From the NCBI GenBank assembly GCA_964521575.1, contig CAZFSR010000001.1:124001-188000 (forward strand): a stretch of DNA of 64,000 bases, in the 5' to 3' direction. Below are positions 1 to 9,267 of the stretch, in pieces; position 1 is the first letter of the stretch; every line of letters starts with the position of its first letter. The position numbers and the translations under genes were made by a program. Below the pieces are notes generated by a model. The model saw nothing but the letters and a program-made list of their open reading frames with translations. It had not been told where the DNA came from and did not search any database. The DNA is from 79-D21 sp964521575 (lineage in GTDB: Bacteria; Synergistota; Synergistia; Synergistales; 79-D21).

Positions 1-52
1 GGAAGCCGAGGAGCAGGAGGAAGGCGAGGAGAAACCCGGTTTTCCGCCTCAT
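1..52 (-). CDS. 5' end of an exported or membrane protein (partial)
   Basis: Only the first 17 codons are inside the window. The reading starts at an ATG (complement of 50-52) and gives a basic N-terminus (MRRKTG) followed by a leucine/phenylalanine-rich stretch, which is the shape of a signal peptide or first membrane helix. A purine-rich AGGAAGGCGG lies just upstream as a ribosome binding site. It starts 14 bases after the stop of the aldolase gene on the same strand, so it is probably in the same operon. Its function cannot be told. Confidence 0.55.
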   Translation of the reverse strand, partial: MRRKTGFLLAFLLLLGF

Positions 53-66
53 GGGAATCCGCCTTC

Positions 67-846
67 CTATTCGGCCCGGCAGCCCATGTGGCTCTTCAGG
101 GTTTTCACGGCCTGGCTGCAGGCCCCCGCGAAAAGAATGGAATCCATGCTGTAAGCGATATAGCGGAACCCCTGGTCCAGCCGCATGCGGGCCTCGTCCG
201 TGCTCGTCACGAAAATCCCTGCGGGCTTTCCCGCGCCCTGGGCTGCCTTGAGGGCCCGGTCCACCGCGCCGGCGACCTGGGGATTGTCCAGCCGGCCCGG
301 GAAACCCAACGACTGGGACAAGTCGTAAGGCCCTACAAAGACCACGTCCAACCCGGGCGTGGCGGCGATCTCCTCGATGCAGGAAAGGCCGGCCCTGTTC
401 TCGCAGTGCACGATCACCATCGTCTCGTCGTTCGCGGAGGCCAGGTGTTCGCCGAAGGGACGCAGCCCGTATTCCGCGGCACGGGGCATGGCCGCTCCGC
501 GGGTTCCGGCGGGGAAGTATTTCGCCGACCGAACGACGGATTCGGCGGCTTCCCGCGAATTGACCTGGGGGACCTGGATGCCGTGGGCCCCGACGTCCAG
601 CGTCTTCAGGATCGTCACGTCCCGGGTGTCGGAAACCCGGACGATGGGGGTGATCCCCCTCAGCTCCGCGGCGCGGATCAGGTTCTGGATCGACTCGGCC
701 TCCATGGGGCCGTGCTCGGTGTCGATGATGAGGAAGTCGAAACCCGTCAATCCCATCAGTTCCACGAGGTCCGGGCAGTTGAGGGTCAGGAACGGCCCGA
801 TCACCGGCTGGCCGAGGGCCAGCTTCCTTTTCAGCGTGTTGATCAT
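67..846 (-). CDS. HpcH/HpaI aldolase/citrate lyase family protein
   Basis: The 259-residue product matches the length of class II (metal-dependent) 2-oxo acid aldolases such as HpaI and GarL, which cleave or form 4-hydroxy-2-oxo acids in the cytoplasm. Visible signatures are DTEHGP near residue 42 (the catalytic His region), VRV and VPQV strands of the TIM barrel, HCENR for metal binding, and VGPYDLS near residue 170. The frame is open further upstream, but the ATG at 846 has an AAGGAGG 11 bases before it and begins the conserved region, so I prefer it. The true substrate is not evident. It is followed by an exported-protein gene on the same strand. Confidence 0.85.
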   Translation of the reverse strand: MINTLKRKLALGQPVIGPFLTLNCPDLVELMGLTGFDFLIIDTEHGPMEAESIQNLIRAAELRGITPIVRVSDTRDVTILKTLDVGAHGIQVPQVNSREAAESVVRSAKYFPAGTRGAAMPRAAEYGLRPFGEHLASANDETMVIVHCENRAGLSCIEEIAATPGLDVVFVGPYDLSQSLGFPGRLDNPQVAGAVDRALKAAQGAGKPAGIFVTSTDEARMRLDQGFRYIAYSMDSILFAGACSQAVKTLKSHMGCRAE

Positions 847-1002
847 CCTCGATGTCGCCTCCTTGGTTCCTCTCAGTGCTTTCCTGCTAGATGGTAAACG
901 ATGGGAAGCCGAAAGCACAATCGCCTTGCGGAAACGCTCCTGGAGAGTTAATCTCGGTCAAGGCCCGTTTCACCGTCACGGGACCACTGGAGGTGAGGCT
1001 TT

Positions 1003-2553
1003 TTGCGGAAGAGACGCTTCTGGAGCATTTCCCTCGTCGGCCTTCTCGTTTCTTTCTTCCTGGGCTTCGTTTTCGTGGGGGTCTCCCTGGCCGGCGGGCG
1101 CGAGCCCCTGTCAGGACCTGAGCTGGAAAAGGTTCTCCTGGAGTTCGAGAGGCAGGTCGAAAAAGCCCGCAGCGATTTCCACGTTCCCGGAATGGCCGTG
1201 GCCGTGGTCCAGAAAGACAGGGTGATCTACGCAAAGGGCTTCGGGGTGAAGGAAATCGGGAAATCGGAACCGGTGGATCCCCATACCCTTTTCCAGGTCG
1301 GCTCCACCTCCAAGGCCTTCACGGCGACCCTCGTGGCCTCCCTGGTGGACGAAGGCAAAATCGGATGGAAAGATCCCGTGATCTCCCACCTGCCGCGTTT
1401 CGCCATGTTCGATCCCTGGGTGACGAAGGAATTCCAGGTCCGCGACCTCATGGCCCAGCACAGCGGCATGAAGCCCTACGCGGGGGATATCCTCGCCATG
1501 ACCGGCTACGGGCGCGAGGACATCGTCCGCTCCACGGCCTTCATCAGGCCCGTCTCCAGCTTCCGTTCCGAGTTTGCCTACGTGAACAACCTCTGGGTGA
1601 CCGCGGCGGCCGTGGTGGAGGCGAAAACCGGGAAAACCTGGGAACAGAACCTCCAGGAACGGATTTTCGACCCCCTGGGGATGTCCGAGTCCTCCATGTC
1701 CCGGGAAGCCCTTTTCAAGTCGGGCAACTCGGCCACGTTCCACACCTTCGACGGGAAGACCGTGAAGCCGATTTCCAGGGACTGGCCTCTCTTCGACTGG
1801 CCGTACGTCTATGGCCCGGCCGGGGGCATCAACTCGAACGTCCTCGACATGGCCCGATGGGTCCGCATGCAGCTCGGGGAAGGGACGTTCGAAGGCAGGC
1901 AGGTGATCGGGAAGGAAAGCCTGGCCTTCACCCACGAACCCCAAACGCCGGTCCCGGGCGGGAAGAACGCCTACTGCCTGGGCTGGGTGAAGTCCGACTA
2001 CGAGCCCTGCCCCCTGGTCTGGCACAACGGGGCCACGACGGGCAGCGGAACCCTTGTGATGATGGCCCCTGGGCTCGACCTCGGCATCGTCATCCTCTCG
2101 AACCTGGTGACGCCGGCCCCCGACACGCTGGGGCTGGTGTTCATGGACCTCTACACCGGGAAAACGGGCACGCCGGACCGCCTCAAGACCGCCCTCGAAG
2201 GCTGGAAGAAGAAACTCGCCGAGGAAGCGGGCAAGGACGTGCGGCCGAAGGGCGCCACCCCGCCCCTGCCGAACGCCGCCTACACGGGAACTTACGAAAG
2301 TCCCCTTTTCGGAACGGCCCTGCTCGCGGAGCGCCGGGGAAACCTGGTCCTGAGGCTGGGCCCGAAGGGGTTCGAGTTCACCCTGAAGCCCTTCAACCGC
2401 GACAACTTCCTCCTGGAGGCCCCGGAGCTCGGCGAGGGAGACGCGGGCAAGGCCCGCTTCGAAGTCGGTCCCGACGGCAAGGCTTTTGCCTTCGACTTCC
2501 TGGACGGGGACGGGGATGTCCTGGGCCGGTTCGCGAGGAAAGAGGGAAAATAG
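1003..2553 (+). CDS. Exported serine hydrolase of the beta-lactamase/PBP4* family
   Basis: The 516-residue product starts with TTG, four bases after GGAGGTGAGG. Residues 1-30 form a basic-plus-hydrophobic signal peptide ending in SLAGG. The class C beta-lactamase/DD-peptidase fold is shown by the SxxK motif STSK (Ser101, Lys104), the YxN motif YVN (193-195) and HNG near 344, which stands in for KTG. A C-terminal domain of about 110 residues (430-516) resembles the lipocalin-like tail seen on many periplasmic esterases and D-aminopeptidases of this class. It is likely a periplasmic peptidase or esterase; a true beta-lactamase role is unsupported. It stands alone and runs convergently into the amidohydrolase gene with a 25-base gap and no visible terminator. 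Confidence 0.88.
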   Translation: MRKRRFWSISLVGLLVSFFLGFVFVGVSLAGGREPLSGPELEKVLLEFERQVEKARSDFHVPGMAVAVVQKDRVIYAKGFGVKEIGKSEPVDPHTLFQVGSTSKAFTATLVASLVDEGKIGWKDPVISHLPRFAMFDPWVTKEFQVRDLMAQHSGMKPYAGDILAMTGYGREDIVRSTAFIRPVSSFRSEFAYVNNLWVTAAAVVEAKTGKTWEQNLQERIFDPLGMSESSMSREALFKSGNSATFHTFDGKTVKPISRDWPLFDWPYVYGPAGGINSNVLDMARWVRMQLGEGTFEGRQVIGKESLAFTHEPQTPVPGGKNAYCLGWVKSDYEPCPLVWHNGATTGSGTLVMMAPGLDLGIVILSNLVTPAPDTLGLVFMDLYTGKTGTPDRLKTALEGWKKKLAEEAGKDVRPKGATPPLPNAAYTGTYESPLFGTALLAERRGNLVLRLGPKGFEFTLKPFNRDNFLLEAPELGEGDAGKARFEVGPDGKAFAFDFLDGDGDVLGRFARKEGK

Positions 2554-2578
2554 GAGCGGGCACTCCGCCGCTTTTCGC

Positions 2579-4009
2579 TCATAGCCTTCCTTCTTCCATG
2601 AACCGGGCGTTCGTGCCCCGAAGACGGAGGAACTCTTCCCGGGCCGCCGCGCCGACCCTTTCGGCGATCCGGGGCAGGCGGCTTTTCACCTCTTCCGGGT
2701 CCAGGGTGAGGTATCTCCCGTCCTCGTACAGGACCCGGCCCTCCACCGCCGCCAGGACGACTTCGCTCCCCCGGCAGCCGTACACGAGGTTCGGCACGAG
2801 ATTCCTCATGGGCGCCGTGAAGACCGGCATCATCGCCGGGGAAGAAAGGTCCACAAGAATGAAGTCGGCCCGCTTCCCCTCCTCCAGTGATCCGGTCACG
2901 TTTCCCAGCCCGATCGCACGGGCCCCCTCGACGGTGGCCATACGGAGGACCTGCCAGGCCGGCATGGCTTCCGGGTCCGCGAAGCGGATCTTGTTGAAGA
3001 GCGCCGTGGCGTGCATCTCGCTGAACAGGTTGTGGTTGTTGTTCCCGGGGGCCTGGTCGGAGCCGAGGGCCACAAGGCCCCCCGCCTCCCGGAAAACCTT
3101 CGCGGGGGGAACGATCCCGTCGATGATGCCGATCGAGTTGGAGCAGAGAGCCATGGAAGCGCCGCTTCTCGCCACCAGCCGCGCCTCCTCGTCCGTGGCG
3201 TCCGTGAGGTGGACCGCGATGAGCGACCCATCGAGGAAACCTTCCTTCGCCAGCCAGGGAACCGGCCTCGTTCCGTATCGCATCACCATCTGGGCCGTTT
3301 CCCGGTCTCCCTGGGCCACGTGCAAATGAACCCGCGTTCCCTTTTCCAGGGCCTGCCTCCGGATCCGGTGAAGCGTCCCGGCGCTCACGAAGTCCGGGCC
3401 CATGGGGCCGAAGAGGATCCGGATCCGCCCCGCGGCCTTCCCGTCCCAGCGGTCGAAGAGGCCGAACATCTCTTCCAGGCGCCTTTTCCCGAGTTCTTCG
3501 TCGATGTCGTAAAGCTCTCCCGGCGGGTAGACCCGGTCGGGCACCTCGCGGAAAAGCTGGGTCAGGTGCCCGCGAAGGCCGATCCGTTCCACGGCTTCCG
3601 CCTCGTCGACCATCTCGTCGTCGTAGTTGCCCACCGTGGTGGTTCCTGCAGCCAGGGCCTCCATCACGCCCAGGAGAAACCCCGCCCGGCGCTCTTCGGG
3701 GCCCAGGTGACGCTTGAACGGGACGAGGCCGGACATCATCCAGTCCGACGTATCCTGGGCCAACCCCCGCAGGACCGACATCTCCATGTGGCAGTGGGCG
3801 TCCACGAAACCCGGCATGAGCAGGGTGTTTTCGCGAAAAATCAACGACTCCGGCTCGTAAGTCCCCAGGATCGCCTCGACGGGCCCGACGGCCACGATTC
3901 GGCCCCTGTCCACCGCCAGGGCCGAATCGGCCCGGTAGCCCACACCCTCGCCTTCCATCGTCAGGAGGTGGGGGGCACTCACCACCAGGTCGATCTTTTG
4001 CATCGCCAT
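2579..4009 (-). CDS. Amidohydrolase of the TRZ/ATZ (chlorohydrolase/deaminase) family
   Basis: The 476-residue product has the cyclic amidohydrolase layout: a small N-terminal beta domain, then PGFVDAHCH with the metal histidines H72 and H74, a later VHLH metal His, VHLTD, and GSDQAP with the active-site Asp. The family hydrolyses C-N bonds, for example S-adenosylhomocysteine, guanine or cytosine deamination and s-triazine hydrolysis. The start is six bases after the stop of the upstream amidinohydrolase-like gene, and ATG GCG ATG gives two possible starts. It is the last gene of the five-gene operon running down from 8284, so its substrate is probably a product of the two arginine-deiminase-fold enzymes. 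That link is inference. Confidence 0.85.
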   Translation of the reverse strand: MAMQKIDLVVSAPHLLTMEGEGVGYRADSALAVDRGRIVAVGPVEAILGTYEPESLIFRENTLLMPGFVDAHCHMEMSVLRGLAQDTSDWMMSGLVPFKRHLGPEERRAGFLLGVMEALAAGTTTVGNYDDEMVDEAEAVERIGLRGHLTQLFREVPDRVYPPGELYDIDEELGKRRLEEMFGLFDRWDGKAAGRIRILFGPMGPDFVSAGTLHRIRRQALEKGTRVHLHVAQGDRETAQMVMRYGTRPVPWLAKEGFLDGSLIAVHLTDATDEEARLVARSGASMALCSNSIGIIDGIVPPAKVFREAGGLVALGSDQAPGNNNHNLFSEMHATALFNKIRFADPEAMPAWQVLRMATVEGARAIGLGNVTGSLEEGKRADFILVDLSSPAMMPVFTAPMRNLVPNLVYGCRGSEVVLAAVEGRVLYEDGRYLTLDPEEVKSRLPRIAERVGAAAREEFLRLRGTNARFMEEGRL

Positions 4010-4015
4010 GAAGCC

Positions 4016-5035
4016 CTAGTCCTGTTCCCTCACCAGCGGGAGGGAGGAACAGTGAACCCCGCCGCCGTGTTTCGTGCATTCTTCCCAGCACGTCGGGAGA
4101 ACCGTCACGCCGAGCTTCTCCAGGTTTTCCCGGGTCCAGGTTCCCCGCTCGTCCATGATCACGACGCCGGGGCGGATGGTGAGGACGTTCACCGCGTAGG
4201 CGACATCCCGGTAATCGGCATAGATCAGCTCGATGCCGAGTTCTCCCAGGCGGTCGATGAACCAGTAGGGAAGCCGCTCGACGTTCACCACGGCCTTGTC
4301 ATGGTCCACCATGACGATGCCGCCGTCCAGGTGCATGGCAAATCCCGGAAGCGGAACGCGGATCAGCTCGATGCCCAGGATTTTCAGGACGTCTTCCACC
4401 TGGTCGGCCCCTGAGACGTTGCCGCGGAAGCTCATGCCGATGGCGGCGTGGCGTTCGTCGAGGAGGCAGAAGCTGCCGCCCTCCATGAGGCCTTCTCCCG
4501 CGATCGTCCGCAGGATGGGCATACCCAGTTCTGCGGCCTTGCGGGTCAGGTAAAGCTCCTCCCCTCGCCTTCCTGTTCCGTAAGGCTTGCCCACCGGCCC
4601 CATGCGGGAAACGATGAGTCCCCCGTCGACGACCATCCCGGTATCCCGGGTGAACATCGCGTTCGGATTGCGAGGCCCGCCGTCCATGAACACGACCTCG
4701 ACCCCGTTGTCCGCGAGCAGTCTCGCGAACGCGTCGTGCTCAGCCTGCATCTTCGCCAGGTCGGGCTCCCGGTTCGACCGGAAGTACCACTGCTCTTCGT
4801 CGTCGATCAGGGCCTCGATGGATGGATCGTACCGGTCGGCCGTCATCAGGCGGATCTCGTCGCCCGGGCGGTGCAGCAGCACCATCTTCAGGGTGCCGAC
4901 GTCGTTTTTCACACCCCAGCGGCGGCCCCACACCCGTTTCTGCATCTCTTCGTCAGAAAAGGCAGGGGTTGGGCGCGGCGGGATGCGCTCCAGAACGCGG
5001 TGGTAATACTGCGGGCTGTCCTTCAGCGATGCCAT
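4016..5035 (-). CDS. Arginine deiminase/dimethylargininase-fold enzyme (copy 1)
   Basis: The 339-residue product has the five-bladed pentein fold signatures of amidinotransferases and guanidino-hydrolases: RNPNAMFTRD near residue 125, EGG in the middle (substrate carboxylate region), the catalytic HLDGG, and a C-terminal HGGGVHC with the nucleophile at Cys329. Such enzymes attack a guanidinium carbon, releasing ammonia or an amine, or transfer the amidino group. A GGGGGG ribosome site precedes the ATG. It lies 12 bases downstream of a paralogue (5048-6016) that shares the WGRRW motif near the N-terminus. It is not ArcA itself, which is longer. The exact guanidino substrate is unknown. Confidence 0.85.
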   Translation of the reverse strand: MASLKDSPQYYHRVLERIPPRPTPAFSDEEMQKRVWGRRWGVKNDVGTLKMVLLHRPGDEIRLMTADRYDPSIEALIDDEEQWYFRSNREPDLAKMQAEHDAFARLLADNGVEVVFMDGGPRNPNAMFTRDTGMVVDGGLIVSRMGPVGKPYGTGRRGEELYLTRKAAELGMPILRTIAGEGLMEGGSFCLLDERHAAIGMSFRGNVSGADQVEDVLKILGIELIRVPLPGFAMHLDGGIVMVDHDKAVVNVERLPYWFIDRLGELGIELIYADYRDVAYAVNVLTIRPGVVIMDERGTWTRENLEKLGVTVLPTCWEECTKHGGGVHCSSLPLVREQD

Positions 5036-5047
5036 GCGGGATCCCCC

Positions 5048-6016
5048 CTAAGCCTCTTCCCGCTCCAGGAAGGCGGTCATGCAGTGAAGCGAGCCGTATC
5101 CCTTCATCAGTTCCGACACGTCCACGGGAATGACCTCGACCCCGGCCTTCTCGAGCGCCTTCTGCGTCTGCGGATTGCCGGCGGGCATGACAACAAGCCC
5201 GGGAGCCAGGGCCACCAGGTTCACCGCCATACCGTGCTTGACCTCCTCGATGGACGGGGCCTCGATCAAATCGAAGCCCATCCTTCGCAGCGGTTCGATC
5301 ACGTCGTAAGGGGTCTGCCAGGGGAAGATCAGGATCTTTTTCCGGTCAACCGGGTTCATCAGCCCGTCCAGGTGCGCATGACCCCAGGGGATCTGGTAAT
5401 GGAAAATGTTGTCGACCCCCATGGGACGGAGGACTTCCTCCACCTGGCGGATCCCCTCCGCGTTGGACCGCACCCCGCTGCCCAGGACCACCGTATGGCG
5501 GTCGATCCACATGGCGCAAGCCCCCTCGAAAAATCCTTTCCCCGAGATGGTGCGGACGATGGGACACCCGATCTTCGCCAGGGCCTTCGCCACGGCCGCC
5601 TCTTCCCCGCGGCGGAACCGGGTGGCCTGGCGGCATAGGACGGCACCCTCCGGGGTCCCCAGCACGTTGTCCCGCATGAAGATGGCGTTTGGCCGGTCTT
5701 CCCTCTGCTCCTCCACGTAGAAGACCTCCACGCCGTGGTCCCGGTAGACCTGGGTGAAGGCATCGTGCTGGTCACGGGCCTTCTGAGGGTCCATGACGTC
5801 TCCCCACCGCCAGTCGGCCGGGTTCTTCACGGCTTCGATCTCCTTGCCGGGACGCCTTACCAGGCAGGCCTTCAGCTTCCCGACCTCGGAGGACACGCTC
5901 CACCTGCGGCCCCAGACGAAAGGCAGGTCTTCCTCGAAGGACGCCGTGTCGCTGAACCATTTCTCACCGTAATCGTCGTCATAGATCTCGGCTGCAGACT
6001 TGTTCACTTCGGCCAT
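5048..6016 (-). CDS. Arginine deiminase/dimethylargininase-fold enzyme (copy 2)
   Basis: The 322-residue product is a paralogue of the next gene, with RPNAIFMRD, the catalytic HAHLDG and a C-terminal GSLHC with the nucleophile at Cys312. It differs at the central substrate motif, where FEGACAMW replaces EGGSFCL, so the two proteins may form a heteromer or act on different substrates. The start ATG follows AAGGAGGGG. It begins 22 bases after the MBL hydrolase stop and belongs to the same operon. Family membership is clear from the paired His and Cys motifs; specificity is not. Confidence 0.83.
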   Translation of the reverse strand: MAEVNKSAAEIYDDDYGEKWFSDTASFEEDLPFVWGRRWSVSSEVGKLKACLVRRPGKEIEAVKNPADWRWGDVMDPQKARDQHDAFTQVYRDHGVEVFYVEEQREDRPNAIFMRDNVLGTPEGAVLCRQATRFRRGEEAAVAKALAKIGCPIVRTISGKGFFEGACAMWIDRHTVVLGSGVRSNAEGIRQVEEVLRPMGVDNIFHYQIPWGHAHLDGLMNPVDRKKILIFPWQTPYDVIEPLRRMGFDLIEAPSIEEVKHGMAVNLVALAPGLVVMPAGNPQTQKALEKAGVEVIPVDVSELMKGYGSLHCMTAFLEREEA

Positions 6017-6038
6017 CGCCCTTCCCCTCCTTCCCGAT

Positions 6039-6956
6039 TTACCTTTCCGCCTGGTTCGCCCCGATCACCAGGGAGAAGCAGGATCCCCTGTACTTGCGCA
6101 TGCCCTTTTCCCCGGTCTCGTATTCCCCCCCGCCCTTCCTGGCAAGGCGGGCCAAAGCTGCCATCTCCTCCAGGACGTCCAGCCTGGAGCACGGGTCGTT
6201 ATGGCTCGGCAGGAGCAGCCGTGCTTCCGGAACCCGGGGCAGGATGCGCTTCTCGTAAGTGTCGATGAACACCTCCAGGTTTCCCCAGGGCAGGTGGGTG
6301 TAAACGCAGCCCGTGTAGAAGTTGTCACCCGTCCAGAAATAGCCCGTCTCCTTCTCCATGAACATCAGGTGGTCCGGGGCGTGGCCGGGAGTGTGGATGG
6401 CCTCGAGGACCCGCCCGCCAAGGTCGATCGCCTCGCCGTCGGCGATCCACCGGGTGACGCGGTAGGGAGGAATGCAGTAGGTTTTCTCGTAGAACGGTTC
6501 CGGCACGGGCTTGCGGAAGCTGCCCGGCTGAATGATCTCGGAGGCCAGTTCGTGGTTGACCCCCAGGGCGGCCGCCTCGCGGGTCACCCGGTGATCGTAG
6601 GCCCAGACTTCGTCGAAAAGATAGTTCCCCCCGATGTGGTCCAGGTGCCGGTGGGTGTTCAGGACAGCGACCGGCAGGCTCGTCATCCCCCTGACGAGCT
6701 CCCGGATGTCGGCCAGGTTGTCGCCCGTGTCGATCAGGACAGCCATCCGGTCCCCCTCCACGAGGTAACTCACGTTCTCGTCGAACTGCCCGTCTTCGTA
6801 GATGACCCGGGTTCTTGAATCCAGCCGGTACACGGAATACCAGTCCTGGCCGGAGTCCAGCAGCTCGAGGTTCCTGTAGCCCTCGCGCGGGAGGGCGTCC
6901 CACCAGTTTGTGGGGCGGATCAGCTCGTTCTCCGTCTTCTCGTTCATCCTCGTCAC
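6039..6956 (-). CDS. Metallo-beta-lactamase-fold hydrolase
   Basis: The 305-residue product carries THRHLDH (His102, His104, Asp106, His107), the two-metal binding motif of MBL hydrolases, then a GHAPDH region and further downstream His residues. The family includes glyoxalase II-like thioesterases, lactonases and phosphodiesterases. The first possible start is a GTG whose GTGA overlaps the stop of the dehydrogenase gene upstream; an in-frame ATG nine bases later is equally plausible. Translational coupling to the dehydrogenase and the position in the five-gene operon suggest a role in the same guanidino or amino-acid pathway. The substrate is not recognisable. Confidence 0.83.
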   Translation of the reverse strand: MTRMNEKTENELIRPTNWWDALPREGYRNLELLDSGQDWYSVYRLDSRTRVIYEDGQFDENVSYLVEGDRMAVLIDTGDNLADIRELVRGMTSLPVAVLNTHRHLDHIGGNYLFDEVWAYDHRVTREAAALGVNHELASEIIQPGSFRKPVPEPFYEKTYCIPPYRVTRWIADGEAIDLGGRVLEAIHTPGHAPDHLMFMEKETGYFWTGDNFYTGCVYTHLPWGNLEVFIDTYEKRILPRVPEARLLLPSHNDPCSRLDVLEEMAALARLARKGGGEYETGEKGMRKYRGSCFSLVIGANQAER

Positions 6957-8284
6957 TCTCCTCGTTCGAGTTCTCTTTCCGTCTCGGTAAACCGGATGCC
7001 CATCCGTTCAAGTTCTTCCAGCATCGGGTCGTTGATGGACGGGACGGTGGGTCCGATGAGTCCCTTTTCGGGAACGCGGCCCTGAAGGATCAGGTCTGCC
7101 CCGATGCCGAACGGGGTTCCGGTCGTGCGGGCGATCGACGTTTCCTCTCCCGCCCCGCCCCGGTCCACCAGCGTTGAAGCCAGGACAACGCGACGGCCTG
7201 TTTCGGGGTACCGGACCCCGTAACGGTGCTGCATCACGACCAGGTCCTTCTCCCCTGGGGAGAGGAGCAGCTTCTCGTAAAACAGGAAAGTCAGGACATC
7301 CCGCAGGCTGCCCTCCGGGAAGGGAAGCGGGCGTTCATCGAAGAGCCCGAGCCACCCCATTTGCTTGAGGACCAGGCAGTGGGCTGGAAGTTCCAGGAAC
7401 TCGGCTGCGGCTTCTGCAGCCGGTGCGGCGGCGGAGGCCCCGACGATTTTTCGCACCAGCCCCGCGAAGGTCTGCCCCGACAGATCCCGTTTCTCCTGGC
7501 CGTAAAGCCCCAGGGCCCTCGTCGCCAGGATGAAGTCGCACCAGCCGGTGAAGCGCAGCGTTCCACGGAAGACGTTTTTCACCTCGGGCATCCCGTACTG
7601 CTCGATGTAGGGGGTTGAATCGGCGTTGGCGTAGACCTCGAACCAGCCCAGCCCCGCAATTTCCTCCAGCGAGTAGTGCCTGAAGGTTTCCCCGCCCGGA
7701 TAGAGGATCGGCTTCCCGTCCTTCACGAGAGTGGCGTCACGGACACTCGCCCCGACGAGGGATTCCGGCGCCCAGGTCAGCTTGTAGCCCAGAGGGTTCG
7801 TGTTGGCCGCGTAATCCGGCAGGGAACCGCACACCGACCAGAAGGACTCGACCTGTCCGCCCGCGGCATGGATGCCCCGGATGGTCCGTGTGGCCGAGAT
7901 GTGGTCGATCCCGGGGTCCAGCCCCACTTCGCCCAGGACCGTGACACCGGCCTCGCGAACGGCTTTTTCCAGGTGTCTCGCCGTATTCAGGTAGATGGGG
8001 CAGACCTGGCTGATCCCGAATTGTAGCGAAAGGTCGATCGCGGGCACGGCCAGGGCGACGGGCAGCAGGCTGACGATGATGTCGGGCCGGTCTGCTTCGA
8101 TCATCCCGGGCCCGTCCCTCAGGGCATCCCCGACGACGGCTTTTCCAAAAGGATGCCCCCGGATCACCCGTTCCGCGTTTGCCTTCACAGGGTCCATGAC
8201 GGTGACCCGGTGCCCCTTGCCCAGCAGGTATTGAACCGCCGGCCCGGAAACTCGTCCCGCGCCGAAAACCAGGACCTTCTTCAT
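6953..8284 (-). CDS. Saccharopine dehydrogenase family protein (copy 1)
   Basis: The 443-residue product has an N-terminal Rossmann motif (VLVFGAGRVSG, residues 4-14) and the signature LDPGIDH of saccharopine reductases (LYS9 type). These NAD(P)-dependent enzymes make or break secondary-amine amino-acid conjugates. It is the first gene of a five-gene operon with an MBL hydrolase, two arginine-deiminase-fold enzymes and an amidohydrolase, so the substrate may be a guanidino or opine-like conjugate instead of saccharopine. Two more members of the family lie at 10499 and 15056. A GGCGGGGGA stretch precedes the ATG. It is divergent from a GntR regulator at 8441, which is the obvious candidate regulator. 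Confidence 0.85.
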   Translation of the reverse strand: MKKVLVFGAGRVSGPAVQYLLGKGHRVTVMDPVKANAERVIRGHPFGKAVVGDALRDGPGMIEADRPDIIVSLLPVALAVPAIDLSLQFGISQVCPIYLNTARHLEKAVREAGVTVLGEVGLDPGIDHISATRTIRGIHAAGGQVESFWSVCGSLPDYAANTNPLGYKLTWAPESLVGASVRDATLVKDGKPILYPGGETFRHYSLEEIAGLGWFEVYANADSTPYIEQYGMPEVKNVFRGTLRFTGWCDFILATRALGLYGQEKRDLSGQTFAGLVRKIVGASAAAPAAEAAAEFLELPAHCLVLKQMGWLGLFDERPLPFPEGSLRDVLTFLFYEKLLLSPGEKDLVVMQHRYGVRYPETGRRVVLASTLVDRGGAGEETSIARTTGTPFGIGADLILQGRVPEKGLIGPTVPSINDPMLEELERMGIRFTETERELERGE

Positions 8285-8375
8285 TTGTCCCCCGCCTCTC
8301 GCCTCTTCATATTTTCATTTCTTCATCCGGTTGACAGGTCGCTCCACCTCGTAGGAAAATAGCATAAGCGATTTC

Positions 8376-8385
8376 TGGGATCCCA
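8376..8385. promoter_or_regulatory. Palindrome in divergent intergenic region
   Basis: The perfect 10-bp palindrome TGGGATCCCA sits between the divergent dehydrogenase operon (start 8284) and the GntR gene (start 8441). A TTGACA at 8331-8336 nearby could be a plus-strand -35 box, but the matching -10 is weak. It is a candidate operator for the adjacent GntR protein; a 10-bp palindrome alone is weak evidence. Confidence 0.25.
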
Positions 8386-8440
8386 ACAAGGACCCTACGC
8401 GATTAAAATATCACGGGATTTTTCCGGAGGACAGGGCGGA

Positions 8441-9124
8441 TTGAAGATAACCAACCGGGAACAGCGGGCAGAAAGCAAGGCCAAGGCGGAAATCGCGAGC
8501 CGAATCCTCAACCACGTCTTTTCCCCGGGCGAAGCGGTGAGCGAAAACCAACTCGCGGAATCCCTCGACATGAGCCGCACGCCCATCCGGACGGCCATGC
8601 GGGAACTGATCGCCGAGGGCCTGCTGGAACGGGTGGAACCGAAGGGCTACATCGTTCCCAAGCTCACGGGGGAAGACATGCTGCAGGTTTTCCTTACGCG
8701 CCAGAAACTGGAGGGACTGGCCGCCGAACTAGCCGCCTCGGGAGCGACTCCGTCCGACCGGAAGACCCTGTCCGGCCTCCAGGAAGAAATCGGGGAAATC
8801 TACCGCAACTGGGACAGGGACCGCTTCACCGATTACAACGAACGCTTCCACAACGCCGTGGCGAGGGCAAGCGGGAATGCCTACCTCGAGCGCTTCCTGA
8901 AACAGTGCTTCTGGAGGACCCAGCTCTACATCTATGCTTACGACACTTATTTCCTGACCCCCGGGGAATCCAGGGACCGCTTTTCCAAGGGCCTCTACGG
9001 CCCGACTTATTACGAACATGGAGCCATCACGGAAGCCATCCTCTCGGGAGACGCCGCCGCCGCCAGGGAAGCCATGGAACGCCACATCCGCTCCTCGTGC
9101 GACTCCCTGGTGCGGAGGGGTTGA
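8441..9124 (+). CDS. GntR-family transcriptional regulator, FCD type
   Basis: The 227-residue product has an N-terminal winged helix (LAESLDMSRTPIRTAMRELI, about residues 38-57) and an all-helical FCD ligand domain with the metal/ligand histidines in NERFHNAV, EHGAI and ERHIR. The start is a TTG ten bases after GGAGG. FCD regulators usually repress transport and catabolic genes until a small carboxylic acid or amino acid binds. It is divergent from the five-gene dehydrogenase operon and is followed by a periplasmic amino-acid binding protein at 9268, so either or both may be its targets. Confidence 0.9.
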   Translation: MKITNREQRAESKAKAEIASRILNHVFSPGEAVSENQLAESLDMSRTPIRTAMRELIAEGLLERVEPKGYIVPKLTGEDMLQVFLTRQKLEGLAAELAASGATPSDRKTLSGLQEEIGEIYRNWDRDRFTDYNERFHNAVARASGNAYLERFLKQCFWRTQLYIYAYDTYFLTPGESRDRFSKGLYGPTYYEHGAITEAILSGDAAAAREAMERHIRSSCDSLVRRG

Positions 9125-9267
9125 GCGAAATACCCCGAGAGGGAAAAGAGGAGGGTCCAAGAGCGGGTAATCCCGCCAAGATCTCCGGCGCCGCGGGGAA
9201 AGAAAACCTTTTTCGACCCGTGCCGGGAAGCTTCAGGGGCCGATAATCCAAGAGGAGGGGGAGAGTC

